Notes: a model not told the origin generated them from the letters alone. Positions 41,990 through 51,747 are shown, counted from the stretch's first letter. The stretch is DNA of 64,000 nucleotides from Euryarchaeota archaeon Ods02 (GCA_028751075.1 JAQZDA010000008.1:18333-82332), one strand, 5' to 3'. Numbers and translations: made by a program.

Positions 41990-43108
41990 ATGGCGATAGA
42001 ACGAGACTTCGTCGAACGCGGCATGCGACGCAGCCGCATCGACGAGTTCCTCAGCGATGAGCTCGCCCGCGCAGGCTACGGAGGCATGGAGATGGCTAGG
42101 ACGCCGATGGGCACCGAGATAACTCTGAAGGCGGAGAAACCCGGCATGGTCATCGGGAAAGGCGGGCAGAACATCCGCGAGCTAACCACCGACCTCGAGG
42201 ACGAGTTCGAGTTCGAGGACCTCCAGATCGACGTGCAGGAGGTCGACGAACCCGACCTCAACGCACGCATCGTCGCCGACAAGCTCGCTAACGCCCTCGA
42301 ACGCGGATGGTACTTCCGCGACGCAGGCCGCACCACCCTCAGCCGCATCATGGAGAGCGGCGCCCTCGGCGCCGAGATCGTGTTCAGCGGCAAGGTCACT
42401 GGTGCGCGTTCGCGCGTGGTGAAGTACAAGCAGGGCTACATCAAGCACTGCGGCGACCCCGCGGAGACCATCGTCCAGAAGGGATACGGAACCGCGGTCA
42501 TGAAGCTCGGAACCATAGGGGTCCAGGTACGGATTATCCCGCCGGACGCCGAGCTACCTGACAAGTTCGAGGTCGCCGTCGACGCCGACACCGAGGGCAT
42601 GGTGCCCGACGCCGCGCAGACCGACGTCCAGGTGGAGGCAGCAGGCAGCGGCGGCATCGAGGAGATGGTCGAGGAACCCGAAGCCGTCGAAGGCGCTCCG
42701 ACGGAGACTCCGGAAGGCAGCCCCCTCGACGAGCTACCCGGCGAAGGAGAAGAGGAAGAGGGAGCGGAGGCGGTCGAGGAGGAGCCGGAGGAATCCGACG
42801 CCGACGAAGACGAACCCGAGGCGGGGGAGGAGGCCGAGCCAGAGCCTGTCGAGGACGAAGCCGCGGCAGACGAAGCCGACGAGGAAGCCGCCGCGGAAGC
42901 AGAGGAAGCCGAAGCCGCCGACGAAGACCAGGAAGATGCGGCGGACTCCGGCGGCGTCGACGCACCGGACTCCATCGAGGAGCTCGAGGAGCTGTCGTAC
43001 CGCGAGCTCCAGAGCCTCGCGAAAGAAGCCGGCGTGAAGGCTAACCTCAAGACCGAGGAGATGGTGGACCGCATCGCTGAAGAGCTCGACATCGGAGGTG
43101 GTAGCTGA
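41990..43108 (+). CDS. rps3: 30S ribosomal protein uS3 with acidic linker and C-terminal helical domain
   Basis: A 372-residue uS3 of the mRNA entry channel. The core (1-205) has the KH motif [14 protein letters not shown] and the C-terminal [19 protein letters not shown] region. Residues about 215-325 are a Glu/Asp/Ala-rich linker. The last 46 residues form an extra helix-loop-helix module ([20 protein letters not shown], then [10 protein letters not shown]) that resembles SAP/HeH or Rho-N-type nucleic-acid-binding motifs. The usual haloarchaeal uS3 is shorter. A strong GAGGAGG precedes the ATG at 41990. Confidence 0.95.
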   Translation: MAIERDFVERGMRRSRIDEFLSDELARAGYGGMEMARTPMGTEITLKAEKPGMVIGKGGQNIRELTTDLEDEFEFEDLQIDVQEVDEPDLNARIVADKLANALERGWYFRDAGRTTLSRIMESGALGAEIVFSGKVTGARSRVVKYKQGYIKHCGDPAETIVQKGYGTAVMKLGTIGVQVRIIPPDAELPDKFEVAVDADTEGMVPDAAQTDVQVEAAGSGGIEEMVEEPEAVEGAPTETPEGSPLDELPGEGEEEEGAEAVEEEPEESDADEDEPEAGEEAEPEPVEDEAAADEADEEAAAEAEEAEAADEDQEDAADSGGVDAPDSIEELEELSYRELQSLAKEAGVKANLKTEEMVDRIAEELDIGGGS

Positions 43109-43326
43109 TGGCGATACTCCGCGCAGACGAGATACGTGAGCTCAGCGACGCAGAGATAGAGCAGGAGCTAGAGGACCTCGAGCAGGAGCTGCTCGCGGAG
43201 ACCTCGGTGCAGGCAGCCGGTGGCGCACCCGACAACCCCGGTCGCCTCAGCGAGATAAAACGCACCATCGCACGTATCAAGACCATCCAGACGGAGCGCG
43301 AGATGGAGCGGGAGGAAGAGGAATGA
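43108..43326 (+). CDS. rpl29: 50S ribosomal protein uL29
   Basis: A 72-residue uL29, two long antiparallel helices near the tunnel exit. The start [20 protein letters not shown] and the core [20 protein letters not shown] are typical. Its ATG overlaps the uS3 stop by one base (TGATG), with GGAGGTGG just upstream. The normal next gene (RNase P component 1) is missing. Confidence 0.95.
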   Translation: MAILRADEIRELSDAEIEQELEDLEQELLAETSVQAAGGAPDNPGRLSEIKRTIARIKTIQTEREMEREEEE

Positions 43327-43366
43327 GCCAAGCAGACACGACAACCCATGATTCAGAGGTGACAAG

Positions 43367-43711
43367 ATGCAAGAGATAGGTTACGACGTACCGGAGCCGG
43401 ACGGCGAATGCGAGGACGACGACAACTGCCCGTTCTGCGGGTCGCTGTCACCTCGTGGAGCAGTCTTCGAAGGCGAGGTCGCGTCCACGGATATGGATAA
43501 GACCGTCGTCGTCGAACGCGAGTACGAGGTCAACGTACCGAAGTACGACAGATACATGCGACGCAGGAGCCGGACGCCCGCACATAGCCCTGAATGCATG
43601 GCTGTCGAGGAAGGCGACCTCGTCCGCATAGCGGAGTGTCGTCCACTGAGCAAGACGAAGAACTTCGTCGTCATCGAGGTAGTCGACGAGGAAGGAGGTG
43701 ACGCAGCATGA
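43367..43711 (+). CDS. rps17: 30S ribosomal protein uS17
   Basis: A 114-residue uS17, an early-assembling OB-fold protein. The haloarchaeal N-terminus with [18 protein letters not shown], the [20 protein letters not shown] strand region and [14 protein letters not shown] are conserved. CPFC replaces the CPFH form I recall in other haloarchaea. The Shine-Dalgarno GAGGTGA at 43356-43362 is well placed. It follows uL29 after 40 bases. Confidence 0.95.
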   Translation: MQEIGYDVPEPDGECEDDDNCPFCGSLSPRGAVFEGEVASTDMDKTVVVEREYEVNVPKYDRYMRRRSRTPAHSPECMAVEEGDLVRIAECRPLSKTKNFVVIEVVDEEGGDAA

Positions 43712-44106
43712 AGGGACTGAAGGCCGACATACCCAGGTCGATACCGAAGGGTGCGAAGCTGGTCTGCGCCGACAACACCGGCGCCCGCGAGCTAGGGTTG
43801 ATCAGCGTGAAGAACTACCGCGGCGTCCGCAACCGGCAGCCGAAAGCCGGTGTCGGCGACGTCGTAGTGGTCAGCGTGAAGAAAGGCGACCCCGACATGC
43901 GGCGACAGGTGCTGGAAGCCGTCGTCGTACGTCAGAAGAAACCCTACCGCCGACCCGACGGCACACGCGTAGCCTTCGAGGACAACGCCGCCGTCATCGT
44001 CGACGACAACCGTGAGGCACGGGGCACGGAGATACGCGGCCCCATCGCCCGCGAAGCCGCCGACAGATACGGCGCGGTAGCAGGTACAGCCAAGATGATA
44101 GCATGA
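43708..44106 (+). CDS. rpl14: 50S ribosomal protein uL14
   Basis: A 132-residue uL14 at the subunit interface. [39 protein letters not shown] and the C-terminal [19 protein letters not shown] identify it. It overlaps the uS17 stop as ATGA, with GGAGGTGA immediately upstream. Confidence 0.96.
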   Translation: MKGLKADIPRSIPKGAKLVCADNTGARELGLISVKNYRGVRNRQPKAGVGDVVVVSVKKGDPDMRRQVLEAVVVRQKKPYRRPDGTRVAFEDNAAVIVDDNREARGTEIRGPIAREAADRYGAVAGTAKMIA

Positions 44107-44477
44107 CAGACACAGACAGCAGCCAGCCACGGAAGCAGAGGAAGTCGGCCGTCGAGGCACCTCTCCATCAGTCGAACAACGAGGTGCACTCCACCTTGAG
44201 CGACGAGCTGCGGGAGGAGTACGGAACCCGTCGAGTCCGCGTCTCCGAGGGCGACACCGTCGAGATCATGCGCGGAGACTTCAGCGGCCACGAGGCCCCC
44301 GTCGTCGGTGTCGACCTCGACAGCGAACGAGTTATAATCGAGGAAGCAGTCGTCGAGAAGACCGACGGCGAAGAGGTACCACGCCCCATCGAACCCTCTA
44401 ACCTCCGGATAACGGAGCTCAACCTCTCCGACGAAAGACGGAGAGAACGCCTCAGAGAGAAGGGAGGTGAAGCATGA
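44103..44477 (+). CDS. rpl24: 50S ribosomal protein uL24
   Basis: A 124-residue uL24, an assembly-initiating KOW-domain protein. The KOW segment is [20 protein letters not shown], and [18 protein letters not shown] precedes it, as in archaeal members. It overlaps uL14 and eS4 by four bases each. Confidence 0.96.
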   Translation: MTDTDSSQPRKQRKSAVEAPLHQSNNEVHSTLSDELREEYGTRRVRVSEGDTVEIMRGDFSGHEAPVVGVDLDSERVIIEEAVVEKTDGEEVPRPIEPSNLRITELNLSDERRRERLREKGGEA

Positions 44478-45187
44478 CGCATCAGAAACGCATCAGCGCA
44501 CCCGAGAGCTGGCCTCTCGACCGTAAGAACACCGTATACACAGTTGGCGCGCAGGCGGGGCCGCACGACGGTGAAGCGGTGCCGCTGCTCGTGTTCGTCC
44601 GCGACGTCCTCGGATACGTCGACAGCGCGAAGGAGCTACGGTACGCCATCGAGAACGGCGGCGTCGAGGTCAACGGAGACCCCGTCGACCCCCAGACGCC
44701 CGTCGGAACCTTCGACATAGTCGGCTTCCCCGGCCGCGACGAGTTCTTCCGTGTCTTCCCCGGTGAAGGCGGGAGGCTCGCTCTCGTCCCCGTCGAGGAG
44801 GACGCCGCAGGCGACAAGCTCGCCCGCGTCGAGGACAAGACCCCGCTGGAAGGCGGCCGCGTACAGCTCAACCTCCACAACGGAGCGAACGTAGAGGTCG
44901 AAGACGTCGACGACTACTCAACCAAGGACAGCGTCGTCGTAGACCTCGACTCCGGCGACATCGTGACGTCGTTCGAGTTCACCAAGGGATGCGCCGTCAC
45001 CGCCGTCGACGGCAAACACAGCGGCGAGGTCGGAGAACTCGTCGACCGAACGGTGCACGAGGGCAGCGGAGACAACACCGTCGAGGTGGAGACCGAGGAC
45101 GGCGGTTCGTTCGAGACCGTCGAGGAGTACGTCTTCGTCATCGGCGACGACGTGGACAGCCTCGAGGAACAGGAGGCTGAAGTATGA
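44474..45187 (+). CDS. rps4e: 30S ribosomal protein eS4
   Basis: A 237-residue eS4 (archaeal/eukaryotic-type). [20 protein letters not shown] and [20 protein letters not shown] begin the protein. The S4-like RNA-binding region ([20 protein letters not shown]) and a C-terminal KOW domain ([20 protein letters not shown]) follow. It overlaps its neighbours by four bases. Confidence 0.96.
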   Translation: MTHQKRISAPESWPLDRKNTVYTVGAQAGPHDGEAVPLLVFVRDVLGYVDSAKELRYAIENGGVEVNGDPVDPQTPVGTFDIVGFPGRDEFFRVFPGEGGRLALVPVEEDAAGDKLARVEDKTPLEGGRVQLNLHNGANVEVEDVDDYSTKDSVVVDLDSGDIVTSFEFTKGCAVTAVDGKHSGEVGELVDRTVHEGSGDNTVEVETEDGGSFETVEEYVFVIGDDVDSLEEQEAEV

Positions 45188-45702
45188 CTCTGGAGGACGT
45201 TCACGAGATGCGGCAGCCGTACGTGGAGAAGGTCGTCGTCCACATGAGCGTCGGCGAGGGCGGTGTCGAGCTCAGGAATGCTGAGGAGATAGTCGAGGAG
45301 ATCACCGGTCAGGAGACCGTGAGGACTCAGGCGAAGCAGAGTCTGCCGGAGTTCGGCATCCGCCGCGGAGACCCCATCGGATGCAAGACCACTCTCCGTG
45401 GTGAAGACGCCGAGGAGTTCCTCGATGAAGCGCTAGAGATAACGGAGGAGGTGCCACGTAGCTCGTTCGACGACAGCGGGAACTTCAGCTTCGGAGTCGA
45501 GGAGCACACGGACTTCCAGGAGATGGAGTACGACCCCGAGATAGGTATCTACGGTATGGACGTCACCGTCGCGCTCGCCCGCAAAGGCAAACGCGTCGAA
45601 AGACGCAGCGTGATGTCGAGGAAGCTGCCGGAGAGCCAGCGTCTCACTCCCGAAGACGCCGCGGCGTTCGTCGAGGAGGAGTTCGGAGTTGATGTATCAT
45701 GA
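45184..45702 (+). CDS. rpl5: 50S ribosomal protein uL5
   Basis: A 172-residue uL5 that binds 5S rRNA and forms the P-site-tRNA-facing loop. [38 protein letters not shown] and [20 protein letters not shown] are diagnostic. Its stop overlaps the uS14 ATG. Confidence 0.96.
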   Translation: MTLEDVHEMRQPYVEKVVVHMSVGEGGVELRNAEEIVEEITGQETVRTQAKQSLPEFGIRRGDPIGCKTTLRGEDAEEFLDEALEITEEVPRSSFDDSGNFSFGVEEHTDFQEMEYDPEIGIYGMDVTVALARKGKRVERRSVMSRKLPESQRLTPEDAAAFVEEEFGVDVS

Positions 45703-45848
45703 CCACGAAACCAGATCAGACGGGAATCAAACACGAATGCAACCGATGCGGACGCGAGGAAGGCCTCGTCAGCAGGTACGACATCTACCTCTGCAGGCAG
45801 TGCTTCCGCGAGGTAGCCCGAGACATGGGAGCAAAGAAGTACAGCTGA
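45699..45848 (+). CDS. rps14: 30S ribosomal protein uS14
   Basis: A 49-residue uS14 of the zinc-binding archaeal type. The zinc site is [11 protein letters not shown] with [11 protein letters not shown], four Cys in all, and the C-terminus MGAKKYS follows. The ATG overlaps the uL5 stop (ATGA). Length is normal for the family. Confidence 0.95.
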   Translation: MTTKPDQTGIKHECNRCGREEGLVSRYDIYLCRQCFREVARDMGAKKYS

Positions 45849-45860
45849 GGTGATCTAGAG

Positions 45861-46253
45861 ATGACACTGACAGATCCGGTCGCGGACGCGCTCTCGACGA
45901 TAAAGAACGCCGACAAGCTCGGCAAGCTAGAGTGCACGGTAGAGCCCGCTTCCAACACCGTCGGAAACGTCCTCGACGTCCTCCACGAACAGGGGTACAT
46001 CGAGGAGTTCGAACGCGAGGAAGACGGTAAAGCAGGGAAGTACCACGTGGAGCTCGCGGGCCAGATAAACGACTGCGGCCCCGTGAAACCACGGTACAGC
46101 GCGAAGAAGGACGAGTACGAGAAGTGGGAGAAACGGTTCCTGCCGGGACGTGACTTCGGCACCCTGATAGTGACGACGAGCCACGGCGTCATGACGCATT
46201 ACGACGCACGGTCGGAGGGCGTCGGCGGCCAGGTGCTCGCGTACGTCTACTGA
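45861..46253 (+). CDS. rps8: 30S ribosomal protein uS8
   Basis: A 130-residue uS8, a central-domain assembly protein that binds 16S rRNA helix 21. LTDPVADALSTIKNADKLGK opens the N-terminal domain and FGTLIVTTSHGVMTHYDARS holds the conserved RNA-binding turn. GAGGTGAT lies upstream of its ATG. Confidence 0.95.
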   Translation: MTLTDPVADALSTIKNADKLGKLECTVEPASNTVGNVLDVLHEQGYIEEFEREEDGKAGKYHVELAGQINDCGPVKPRYSAKKDEYEKWEKRFLPGRDFGTLIVTTSHGVMTHYDARSEGVGGQVLAYVY

Positions 46254-46265
46254 GGTGAACAACAG

Positions 46266-46805
46266 ATGACAGAAGACACGACAAGGATCACGGTATCCGA
46301 CGAAGTCACCGTCACAGCAGACGGCGACACGCTGGAGTTCGAGGGACCCGGGGGAACGGTGGAGCGCAAGCTCGGCCACCCGCGGATAACCGTCGAAGTC
46401 GAAGACGACGAGGTTGTCCTGACGGCGGCGGACAGCCGCCGCGACCTCTTAGCCACCGTGGGGACGTTCGAGAGCCACGTAGAGAACGCCATCGAAGGCG
46501 TGGAAGACGGGTTCGAGTACGGGATGAAGATCCTGTACAGCCACTTCCCCATGCAGGTGGAGGTCAAGGGCGACGAGGTAGAGGTACGGAACTTCCTCGG
46601 AGAGAAACACCCGCGGAGGGCGGAGATACTCGGAGACACCGAGGTAGAGGTAAGCGAGGAAGAGATAACGCTGCGTGGACCCGACAAGGACGACGTCGGA
46701 CAGACGGCTGCGAACATAGAACAGCTGACGTACGAGAACGACAAGGACGTACGGGTCTTCCAGGACGGCATCTACATAACCCGTAAGCCGGGAGCGGAGG
46801 TGTAA
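46266..46805 (+). CDS. rpl6: 50S ribosomal protein uL6
   Basis: A 179-residue uL6 at the factor-binding site. Two repeated uL6 folds are visible, with LEFEGPGGTVERKLGHP in the first and the end segment (NDKDVRVFQDGIYITRKPG) in the second. GAGGTGAA precedes the ATG by a few bases. Confidence 0.95.
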   Translation: MTEDTTRITVSDEVTVTADGDTLEFEGPGGTVERKLGHPRITVEVEDDEVVLTAADSRRDLLATVGTFESHVENAIEGVEDGFEYGMKILYSHFPMQVEVKGDEVEVRNFLGEKHPRRAEILGDTEVEVSEEEITLRGPDKDDVGQTAANIEQLTYENDKDVRVFQDGIYITRKPGAEV

Positions 46806-46808
46806 ACT

Positions 46809-47528
46809 ATGACGGAAGACTACGACGAAATCACGGACGTCGACGGCGTCGGGGAGTCCAAGGCCGAAGCCCTGCGCGAAGCAGGCTTCGACACTGTAGC
46901 GAAGCTGAAGGCCGCGAGCCAGGAGGAGCTGACGGAGGCGGAAGGCGTCGGTAAGGCGCTCGCCGCCCGCATCAAAGCCGACGTCGGAGGACTCGAGGTC
47001 GACGAGGAGGTCGAGGTTGAGGAGATAGAGGAAGACGAAGAGGAGGACGAGGTCACCGAGGTCATCACCGCGGCACCGCTGAAGGACAAGTCCCCGGAGC
47101 TCGACGACGAGACCGAGGAAGCGCTGAGGAAACGGAAGCAGCGGAAGGCGGACACGCCTTCGTTCCTCCGGCAGGACCACCACAAGAAGGAACGCGTGCC
47201 CACGTCGTGGCGTCGACCGCTCGGCAGCCACAGCCGCCGCAGGAAAGGCGTGAAAGGCAAGGGAGCGCGGGCGAGCGCCGCCCACGGCTCCGTGAAGGAG
47301 GCGCGCGGCCTGCACCCCAGCGGCTTCGAAGAGGTTCTCGTACACAGGCCGGAGGACCTCGACGACGTCGACCCCGACACCGAAGCCGCACGTATCGGAG
47401 GCAGCGTCGGTGGAAGGAAACGCGAACGCATCGAGGAGAAGGCGCTGGAGGAGGAGATACGGGTACTGAACCCGACTCACGTCGGAGAAGACGAGGTCGC
47501 TGCCGCGGAAGCGGAGGAGGAAGCATGA
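46809..47528 (+). CDS. rpl32e: 50S ribosomal protein eL32 with N-terminal helix-hairpin-helix domain
   Basis: A 239-residue eL32. The ribosomal core is C-terminal (about 105-225: FLRQDHHKKERVPTSWRRPL, GSHSRRRKGVKGKGARASAA, GLHPSGFEEVLVHRP). An N-terminal helix-hairpin-helix domain (about 1-58: DVDGVGESKAEALREAGFDT, EAEGVGKALAARIKADVG) and an acidic linker precede it. This added domain is known in haloarchaeal eL32. Confidence 0.95.
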   Translation: MTEDYDEITDVDGVGESKAEALREAGFDTVAKLKAASQEELTEAEGVGKALAARIKADVGGLEVDEEVEVEEIEEDEEEDEVTEVITAAPLKDKSPELDDETEEALRKRKQRKADTPSFLRQDHHKKERVPTSWRRPLGSHSRRRKGVKGKGARASAAHGSVKEARGLHPSGFEEVLVHRPEDLDDVDPDTEAARIGGSVGGRKRERIEEKALEEEIRVLNPTHVGEDEVAAAEAEEEA

Positions 47529-47977
47529 CCGACCTCAAGAACCAGAAACGGATGGCGGCCGACATCATCGGCTGCGGCGAGAACCGCGTCTGGATAGACC
47601 CGGAGGCGCAGGACGAGGTTGCGGAGGCCATCACCCGAGAGGATGTCCGCGAGATGGTGAACGTCGGCTTGATACGTGAGAAACAGAAGAAAGGCGTCAG
47701 CCGCGCCCGCGCCAAGGAACGCGACGAGAAACGCAGCTACGGCCACCAGAAAGGCCCCGGCAAGAGGAAGGGCAAGAAAGGCGCGAGGAACGACTCGAAG
47801 GACGAGTGGAAGGACAAGATAAGAGCCCAGAGACGCGCGCTCAAGGAGATGCGGGACGAAGGCGAGATATCGGCTTCGGAGTACCGCGACCTCTACGACC
47901 GCGCGAAAGGCGGGGAGTTCCGGAGCGTACGTTACCTCCGGAACCACGTCGAGGGCGAAACAGAAGGAGGTGACTAG
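47525..47977 (+). CDS. rpl19e: 50S ribosomal protein eL19
   Basis: A 150-residue eL19 that bridges to the small subunit. TDLKNQKRMAADIIGCGENR at the start, the basic middle (RARAKERDEKRSYGHQKGPG and the lysine-rich stretch after it) and SEYRDLYDRAKGGEFRSVRY identify it. The ATG at 47525 overlaps the eL32 stop by four bases; upstream in-frame residues belong to eL32 read out of phase. Confidence 0.95.
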   Translation: MTDLKNQKRMAADIIGCGENRVWIDPEAQDEVAEAITREDVREMVNVGLIREKQKKGVSRARAKERDEKRSYGHQKGPGKRKGKKGARNDSKDEWKDKIRAQRRALKEMRDEGEISASEYRDLYDRAKGGEFRSVRYLRNHVEGETEGGD

Positions 47978-47979
47978 CT

Positions 47980-48516
47980 ATGTCATCCGGAGCAACATAC
48001 AAGGTACCATTCAAACGCAGGCAGGAAGGCCGAACCGACTACAGTCAACGGCTCTCCCTGTTGAAGAGCGGTAAACCAAGGTTGGTAGTGAGGAAGAGCA
48101 ACAGCAACACGCAGGTGCAGCTCGTGGTGCAGGGCGACGACGGCGACGAGACGCTTGCGCACGCCCACACATTGGAGCTAGAGGACTACGGCTGGAGCGC
48201 GCCGACCGGCAACCTGCCGGCGGCGTACCTCGCCGGATACCTCGCGGGTGAGCGAGCGCTGGAACACCATGACGAAGCAGTATTGGACGTCGGCTTGCAC
48301 CCCGTCACCCCTCAGAACCGAGTCTTCGCGGCGCTGAAGGGTGCGGTGGACGCCGGCCTCGACGTCCCGCACGGCGACGACGTCCTGCCGGAGTGGAGCC
48401 GCGTCCGCGGCGAACACATCGCCGAAGGCGTGGAGTACGAGGCACGAGACATCGACGCGGAGGAGCTGCCGGAGCACTTCGACGAGGTGCTCGAGGAGCT
48501 GGGGGGTGAAGCATGA
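47980..48516 (+). CDS. rpl18: 50S ribosomal protein uL18
   Basis: A 178-residue uL18 that binds 5S rRNA with uL5. [40 protein letters not shown] and [19 protein letters not shown] are conserved. GGAGGTGA lies just upstream of the ATG. Confidence 0.96.
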   Translation: MSSGATYKVPFKRRQEGRTDYSQRLSLLKSGKPRLVVRKSNSNTQVQLVVQGDDGDETLAHAHTLELEDYGWSAPTGNLPAAYLAGYLAGERALEHHDEAVLDVGLHPVTPQNRVFAALKGAVDAGLDVPHGDDVLPEWSRVRGEHIAEGVEYEARDIDAEELPEHFDEVLEELGGEA

Positions 48517-49163
48517 GCCAGAGCCAGGGAGACCACGACGACTGGCGTCCCAAGACCCGTCTCGGACGCAAAGTCCAGGAGGGCGAGATAACCTCTATGG
48601 ACGAAGCCCTCGCCAGCGGGCTCCCCCTGAAGGAGCCCGAGGTAGTCGACACCCTCGTCCCCGACATGGACGACGAGGTCCTCGACATCAACATGGTCCA
48701 GCGGATGACGGACAGCGGACGCAGAGTGAAGTTCCGCTGCAGCGTCGTCGTCGGCAACCACGACGGCTACATCGGCTACGCTGAGGCGAAAGCCGATCAG
48801 GTCGGTGCAGGCATCCGGAACGCCATCGACGTAGCGAAGCTCAACATCTTCAAGGTGTCGCGTGGCTGCGGTAGCTGGGAGTGCGGCTGCGGAAGACCGC
48901 ACACCGTCGCCCTGAAGACCCAGGGCAAGGCCGGCAGCGTAGACGTCGAGCTGATTCCCGCGCCCCGAGGCCTCGGACTCGCCTGCGGTGAAACCGCGAG
49001 GCACGTCCTCGAACTCGCGGGCATCGAGGATGTCTGGACGCGGTCCAGCGGTCAGACACGTACCACGGTGAACTTCGGGAAGGCGACTTACGACGCCCTC
49101 TTGGAGACGGCGGAAGCCCGTGTCCCACGTCACGCCGACCGACGCAGAGAGGTGATCGAGTGA
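48513..49163 (+). CDS. rps5: 30S ribosomal protein uS5
   Basis: A 216-residue uS5 at the decoding-fidelity region of the small subunit. The double-stranded-RNA-like core [20 protein letters not shown] is followed by [20 protein letters not shown], a Cys-containing archaeal insertion, and [20 protein letters not shown]. It overlaps uL18 by four bases. Confidence 0.96.
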   Translation: MSQSQGDHDDWRPKTRLGRKVQEGEITSMDEALASGLPLKEPEVVDTLVPDMDDEVLDINMVQRMTDSGRRVKFRCSVVVGNHDGYIGYAEAKADQVGAGIRNAIDVAKLNIFKVSRGCGSWECGCGRPHTVALKTQGKAGSVDVELIPAPRGLGLACGETARHVLELAGIEDVWTRSSGQTRTTVNFGKATYDALLETAEARVPRHADRRREVIE

Positions 49164-49627
49164 TGTCCGCTTACGGAGTGCTACAGGTTCGCGGCGAGGT
49201 CAACCAGAGCGGCGAGGTTCGTGACACCCTCGAGATGCTCAACCTCGGGAACGTCAACAACTTCACCATAGTCCCCGAGGAAGACAGCTACCGCGGCATG
49301 GTGTTCAAGGTGAACGACTACGTCGCCTACGGCGAACCCACTGCGGACACCGTCGCCCTGCTGCTGAGGGAGCGGGGAGAGACACCGGAGGGCGACTCCG
49401 TAGATGACGGCTACGTCTCGGAGAACACCGAGTACGACGGTGTCGACGAACTAGCGCAGGCGCTCGTGGACGGCGAGACGACGTTGAGGGACAGCGGACT
49501 GGAGCCTACGTTACGTCTGCATCCCCCGCGTAAAGGCCACGACGGGGTGAAGAAAGCCGCTAGCGAAGGCGGAGTCCTCGGATACCACGGGGACGACATC
49601 GACAGCCTGCTAAGGAGGATGCACTGA
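49163..49627 (+). CDS. rpl30: 50S ribosomal protein uL30
   Basis: A 154-residue uL30 (archaeal long form). YGVLQVRGEVNQSGEVRDT opens it and the C-terminal LRLHPPRKGHDGVKKAASEG is typical. I take the ATG at 49163, which overlaps the uS5 stop by one base; a GTG at 49160 would add one Met. The uL15 ATG overlaps its stop. Confidence 0.94.
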   Translation: MSAYGVLQVRGEVNQSGEVRDTLEMLNLGNVNNFTIVPEEDSYRGMVFKVNDYVAYGEPTADTVALLLRERGETPEGDSVDDGYVSENTEYDGVDELAQALVDGETTLRDSGLEPTLRLHPPRKGHDGVKKAASEGGVLGYHGDDIDSLLRRMH

Positions 49628-50097
49628 TGGGTCGAGACAGCAAGAAACGCGGGCGTGGCTCCCGCACGCACGGTGGAGGCAGTCAGAAGAAACGACGCGG
49701 CGCCGGAAACCGCGGCGGACGCGGCGCGGCCGGCAGGAAGAAACACGAGGCCCGTGAGCACCCGCCGCTCGGGAAACACGGCTTCAAACGCCCGCAGAAG
49801 GTCGTCGAGGAGACGGAGACCGTGAACGTCGGCGACCTCGACCGCGGCGTCCACGACCTCGTCGAGGACGGGGTCGCCGAGGAGTCCGGCGACGGCTTCG
49901 AGGTCGACGTAAACGAGCTCGACGTCGACAAGGTGCTCGGCGGCGGACAGGTCCGGAACACCCTCACGGTGTACGCCGACGACTTCAGCGACAGCGCCCG
50001 GGAGAAGATAGAGGAAGCCGGCGGCGAGGTCGTCGTCACCGCGGAGGAGGAAGACGAGGGAGAAGAAGCGGGGGAGGCGGAAGCCGATGAGGATTGA
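49627..50097 (+). CDS. rpl15: 50S ribosomal protein uL15
   Basis: A 156-residue uL15. The basic Gly-rich N-terminus (SKKRGRGSRTHGGGSQKKRR, RGAAGRKKHEAREH) and the globular C-terminal half (VDVNELDVDKVLGGGQVRNT) are as expected; the end is acidic. It is the last ribosomal gene before secY. Confidence 0.95.
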   Translation: MGRDSKKRGRGSRTHGGGSQKKRRGAGNRGGRGAAGRKKHEAREHPPLGKHGFKRPQKVVEETETVNVGDLDRGVHDLVEDGVAEESGDGFEVDVNELDVDKVLGGGQVRNTLTVYADDFSDSAREKIEEAGGEVVVTAEEEDEGEEAGEAEADED

Positions 50098-50126
50098 AGC
50101 CGTGGATAGAATGGTCTTTCAAAAAG

Positions 50127-50136
50127 ACTTTAGAAC
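50127..50136 (+). promoter_or_regulatory. Possible internal promoter before secY
   Basis: ACTTTAGAAC is centred about 28 bases upstream of the secY ATG at 50159. It sits in the only notable gap (61 bases) of the otherwise tightly packed operon and could let secY be transcribed on its own. Confidence 0.4.
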
Positions 50137-50158
50137 AAGGTGACAGAGGTAGGGCACG

Positions 50159-51658
50159 ATGGGTATTGTAGACGTACTGGAGCCTTACATCGTACGGATG
50201 CCGTCGGTTACGCGTCCGGCGAAACACGTTCCATTCAAGAAGAAGCTGATGTGGACGCTCGGGATACTGGTGCTGTACTTCGCGCTGACGAACGTCACCG
50301 TGTTCGGCGCCGACCCCGAGGGCGACCTGTTCGGACAGTTCAGAACCGTTCTCGCGGGTGAACAGGGTTCGATACTCCACCTGGGTATCGGCCCCATCGT
50401 CACCGCGTCCATCGTGCTCCAGCTCCTCGACGGCAGCGACCTCCTGCCCTTCGACACCAACGAACCCCGGGGTCAGGCGCTCTACCAGGGCAGCCAGAAG
50501 GTGCTCGTAGTAGCGATGTCGATACTGACTGCGGCACCGATGGTCGCCACCGGGTTCATGGTGCCCCGCGCTGACATGGGCTTACCTGTCGAGGTCATGG
50601 CGTGGGTGGTGTTCCTACAGATCGCGCTGGGTGGAGTCATCATCCTCTACCTCGACGAGATAATCTCCAAATGGGGTGTCGGCAGCGGTGTCGGCCTGTT
50701 CATCGTGGCGGCGGTGAGCCAGCAGATGGTCGGCGGACTGTTCGACTGGCACAGCGACCCCACCGACCCCGCGGTGACCGCGCTCGGTTACGAGCTACCC
50801 GTCGGCTTGATATTCCGGTGGTACACGATATTCTTCACCGACGAGTCGCCGCTGGGTACGGACTTCGCGGCCGCGAGTCCCGAGGGATTCTGGTTCCTTT
50901 TCACATACGGGGGACAGTTCCTCTTCGTCTTCACGACGATACTCGTGTTCGCGATGATCGTCTACGCCGAGAGCGTAAGAGTCGAGATACCGCTGTCCCA
51001 CGCCCGGGTGAAAGGCGCCAGGGGACGGTATCCGGTGAAGCTCATCTACGCCAGCGTCCTACCTTTGATCTTCGTCCGCGCCGTCCAGGCTAACTTCCAG
51101 ATGATGGGTCAGGTCCTTCACAGCCAGGGCCTCGACCACCCGTGGTTCGCGGTCTACGACCCGCAGACCGGTCAGGCGACCTCGGGGCTGATGTACTACC
51201 TCACGCCGATATACCGGCCGGAGGACTGGATGTGGTGGATTCCGGTCGGACCAACTCAGGATGTCTACCAGATCATGCTGCGGATCGGAGTCGACCTCAC
51301 GTTCCTATGCGTCGGCGGCGCGATATTCGCGGTGTTCTGGGTGGAAAGCGCGGACATGGGCCCGGAGAGCGTCGCCCGTCAGATACAGCGTAGCGGGATG
51401 CAGATACCAGGGTTCCGCCGGAACCCCGGAGTCATCGAGAAGGTGATGGAGCGGTACATCCCGCAGATCACCATCATGAGCGGCATCCTGCTCGGGATAC
51501 TGGCGGCGCTCGCGAACCTCCTCGGCACCATCGGAGGCGTCGACGGCATGGGCCTGCTGCTCGCCGTCAGCATAACCTACAAGCTGTACGAGGAGATAGC
51601 GGAGGAGCAGATGATGGAGATGCATCCGATGATGCGGAAGATGTTCGGGCAGGAGTAG
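50159..51658 (+). CDS. secY: Protein translocase subunit SecY
   Basis: A 499-residue pore subunit of the Sec translocon with ten transmembrane helices. The amphipathic start helix contains IVRMPSVTRPAKHVPFKKK, the pore and lateral-gate segments include GIGPIVTASIVLQLLDGS, and cytosolic loop 5 carries SHARVKGARGRYPVKLIYAS. It is slightly longer than usual because of external loops. It closes the spc part of the superoperon, as in other archaea. Confidence 0.96.
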   Translation: MGIVDVLEPYIVRMPSVTRPAKHVPFKKKLMWTLGILVLYFALTNVTVFGADPEGDLFGQFRTVLAGEQGSILHLGIGPIVTASIVLQLLDGSDLLPFDTNEPRGQALYQGSQKVLVVAMSILTAAPMVATGFMVPRADMGLPVEVMAWVVFLQIALGGVIILYLDEIISKWGVGSGVGLFIVAAVSQQMVGGLFDWHSDPTDPAVTALGYELPVGLIFRWYTIFFTDESPLGTDFAAASPEGFWFLFTYGGQFLFVFTTILVFAMIVYAESVRVEIPLSHARVKGARGRYPVKLIYASVLPLIFVRAVQANFQMMGQVLHSQGLDHPWFAVYDPQTGQATSGLMYYLTPIYRPEDWMWWIPVGPTQDVYQIMLRIGVDLTFLCVGGAIFAVFWVESADMGPESVARQIQRSGMQIPGFRRNPGVIEKVMERYIPQITIMSGILLGILAALANLLGTIGGVDGMGLLLAVSITYKLYEEIAEEQMMEMHPMMRKMFGQE

Positions 51659-51713
51659 CCAGCGCCTTCCCTACAACTTGCTTCTCTCTTGATTCGACCT
51701 CGAACTCTCTATC

Positions 51714-51726
51714 TGATGTCACATCA
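51714..51726. promoter_or_regulatory. Palindrome upstream of the GNAT gene promoter
   Basis: TGATGTCACATCA has perfect 6-bp arms around a single base and lies about 22 bases upstream of the TATA element GTTTAACTAC (51748-51757). This is a fair place for an activator or repressor site, but it could be chance. Confidence 0.35.
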
Positions 51727-51747
51727 TCCAGCGTGATCCGCCACCAT

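Noticed and set aside
43323..43379. 18-codon frame between uL29 and uS17
   Set aside because: Too short, no motif, overlaps the uS17 start, and it contains the uS17 Shine-Dalgarno.
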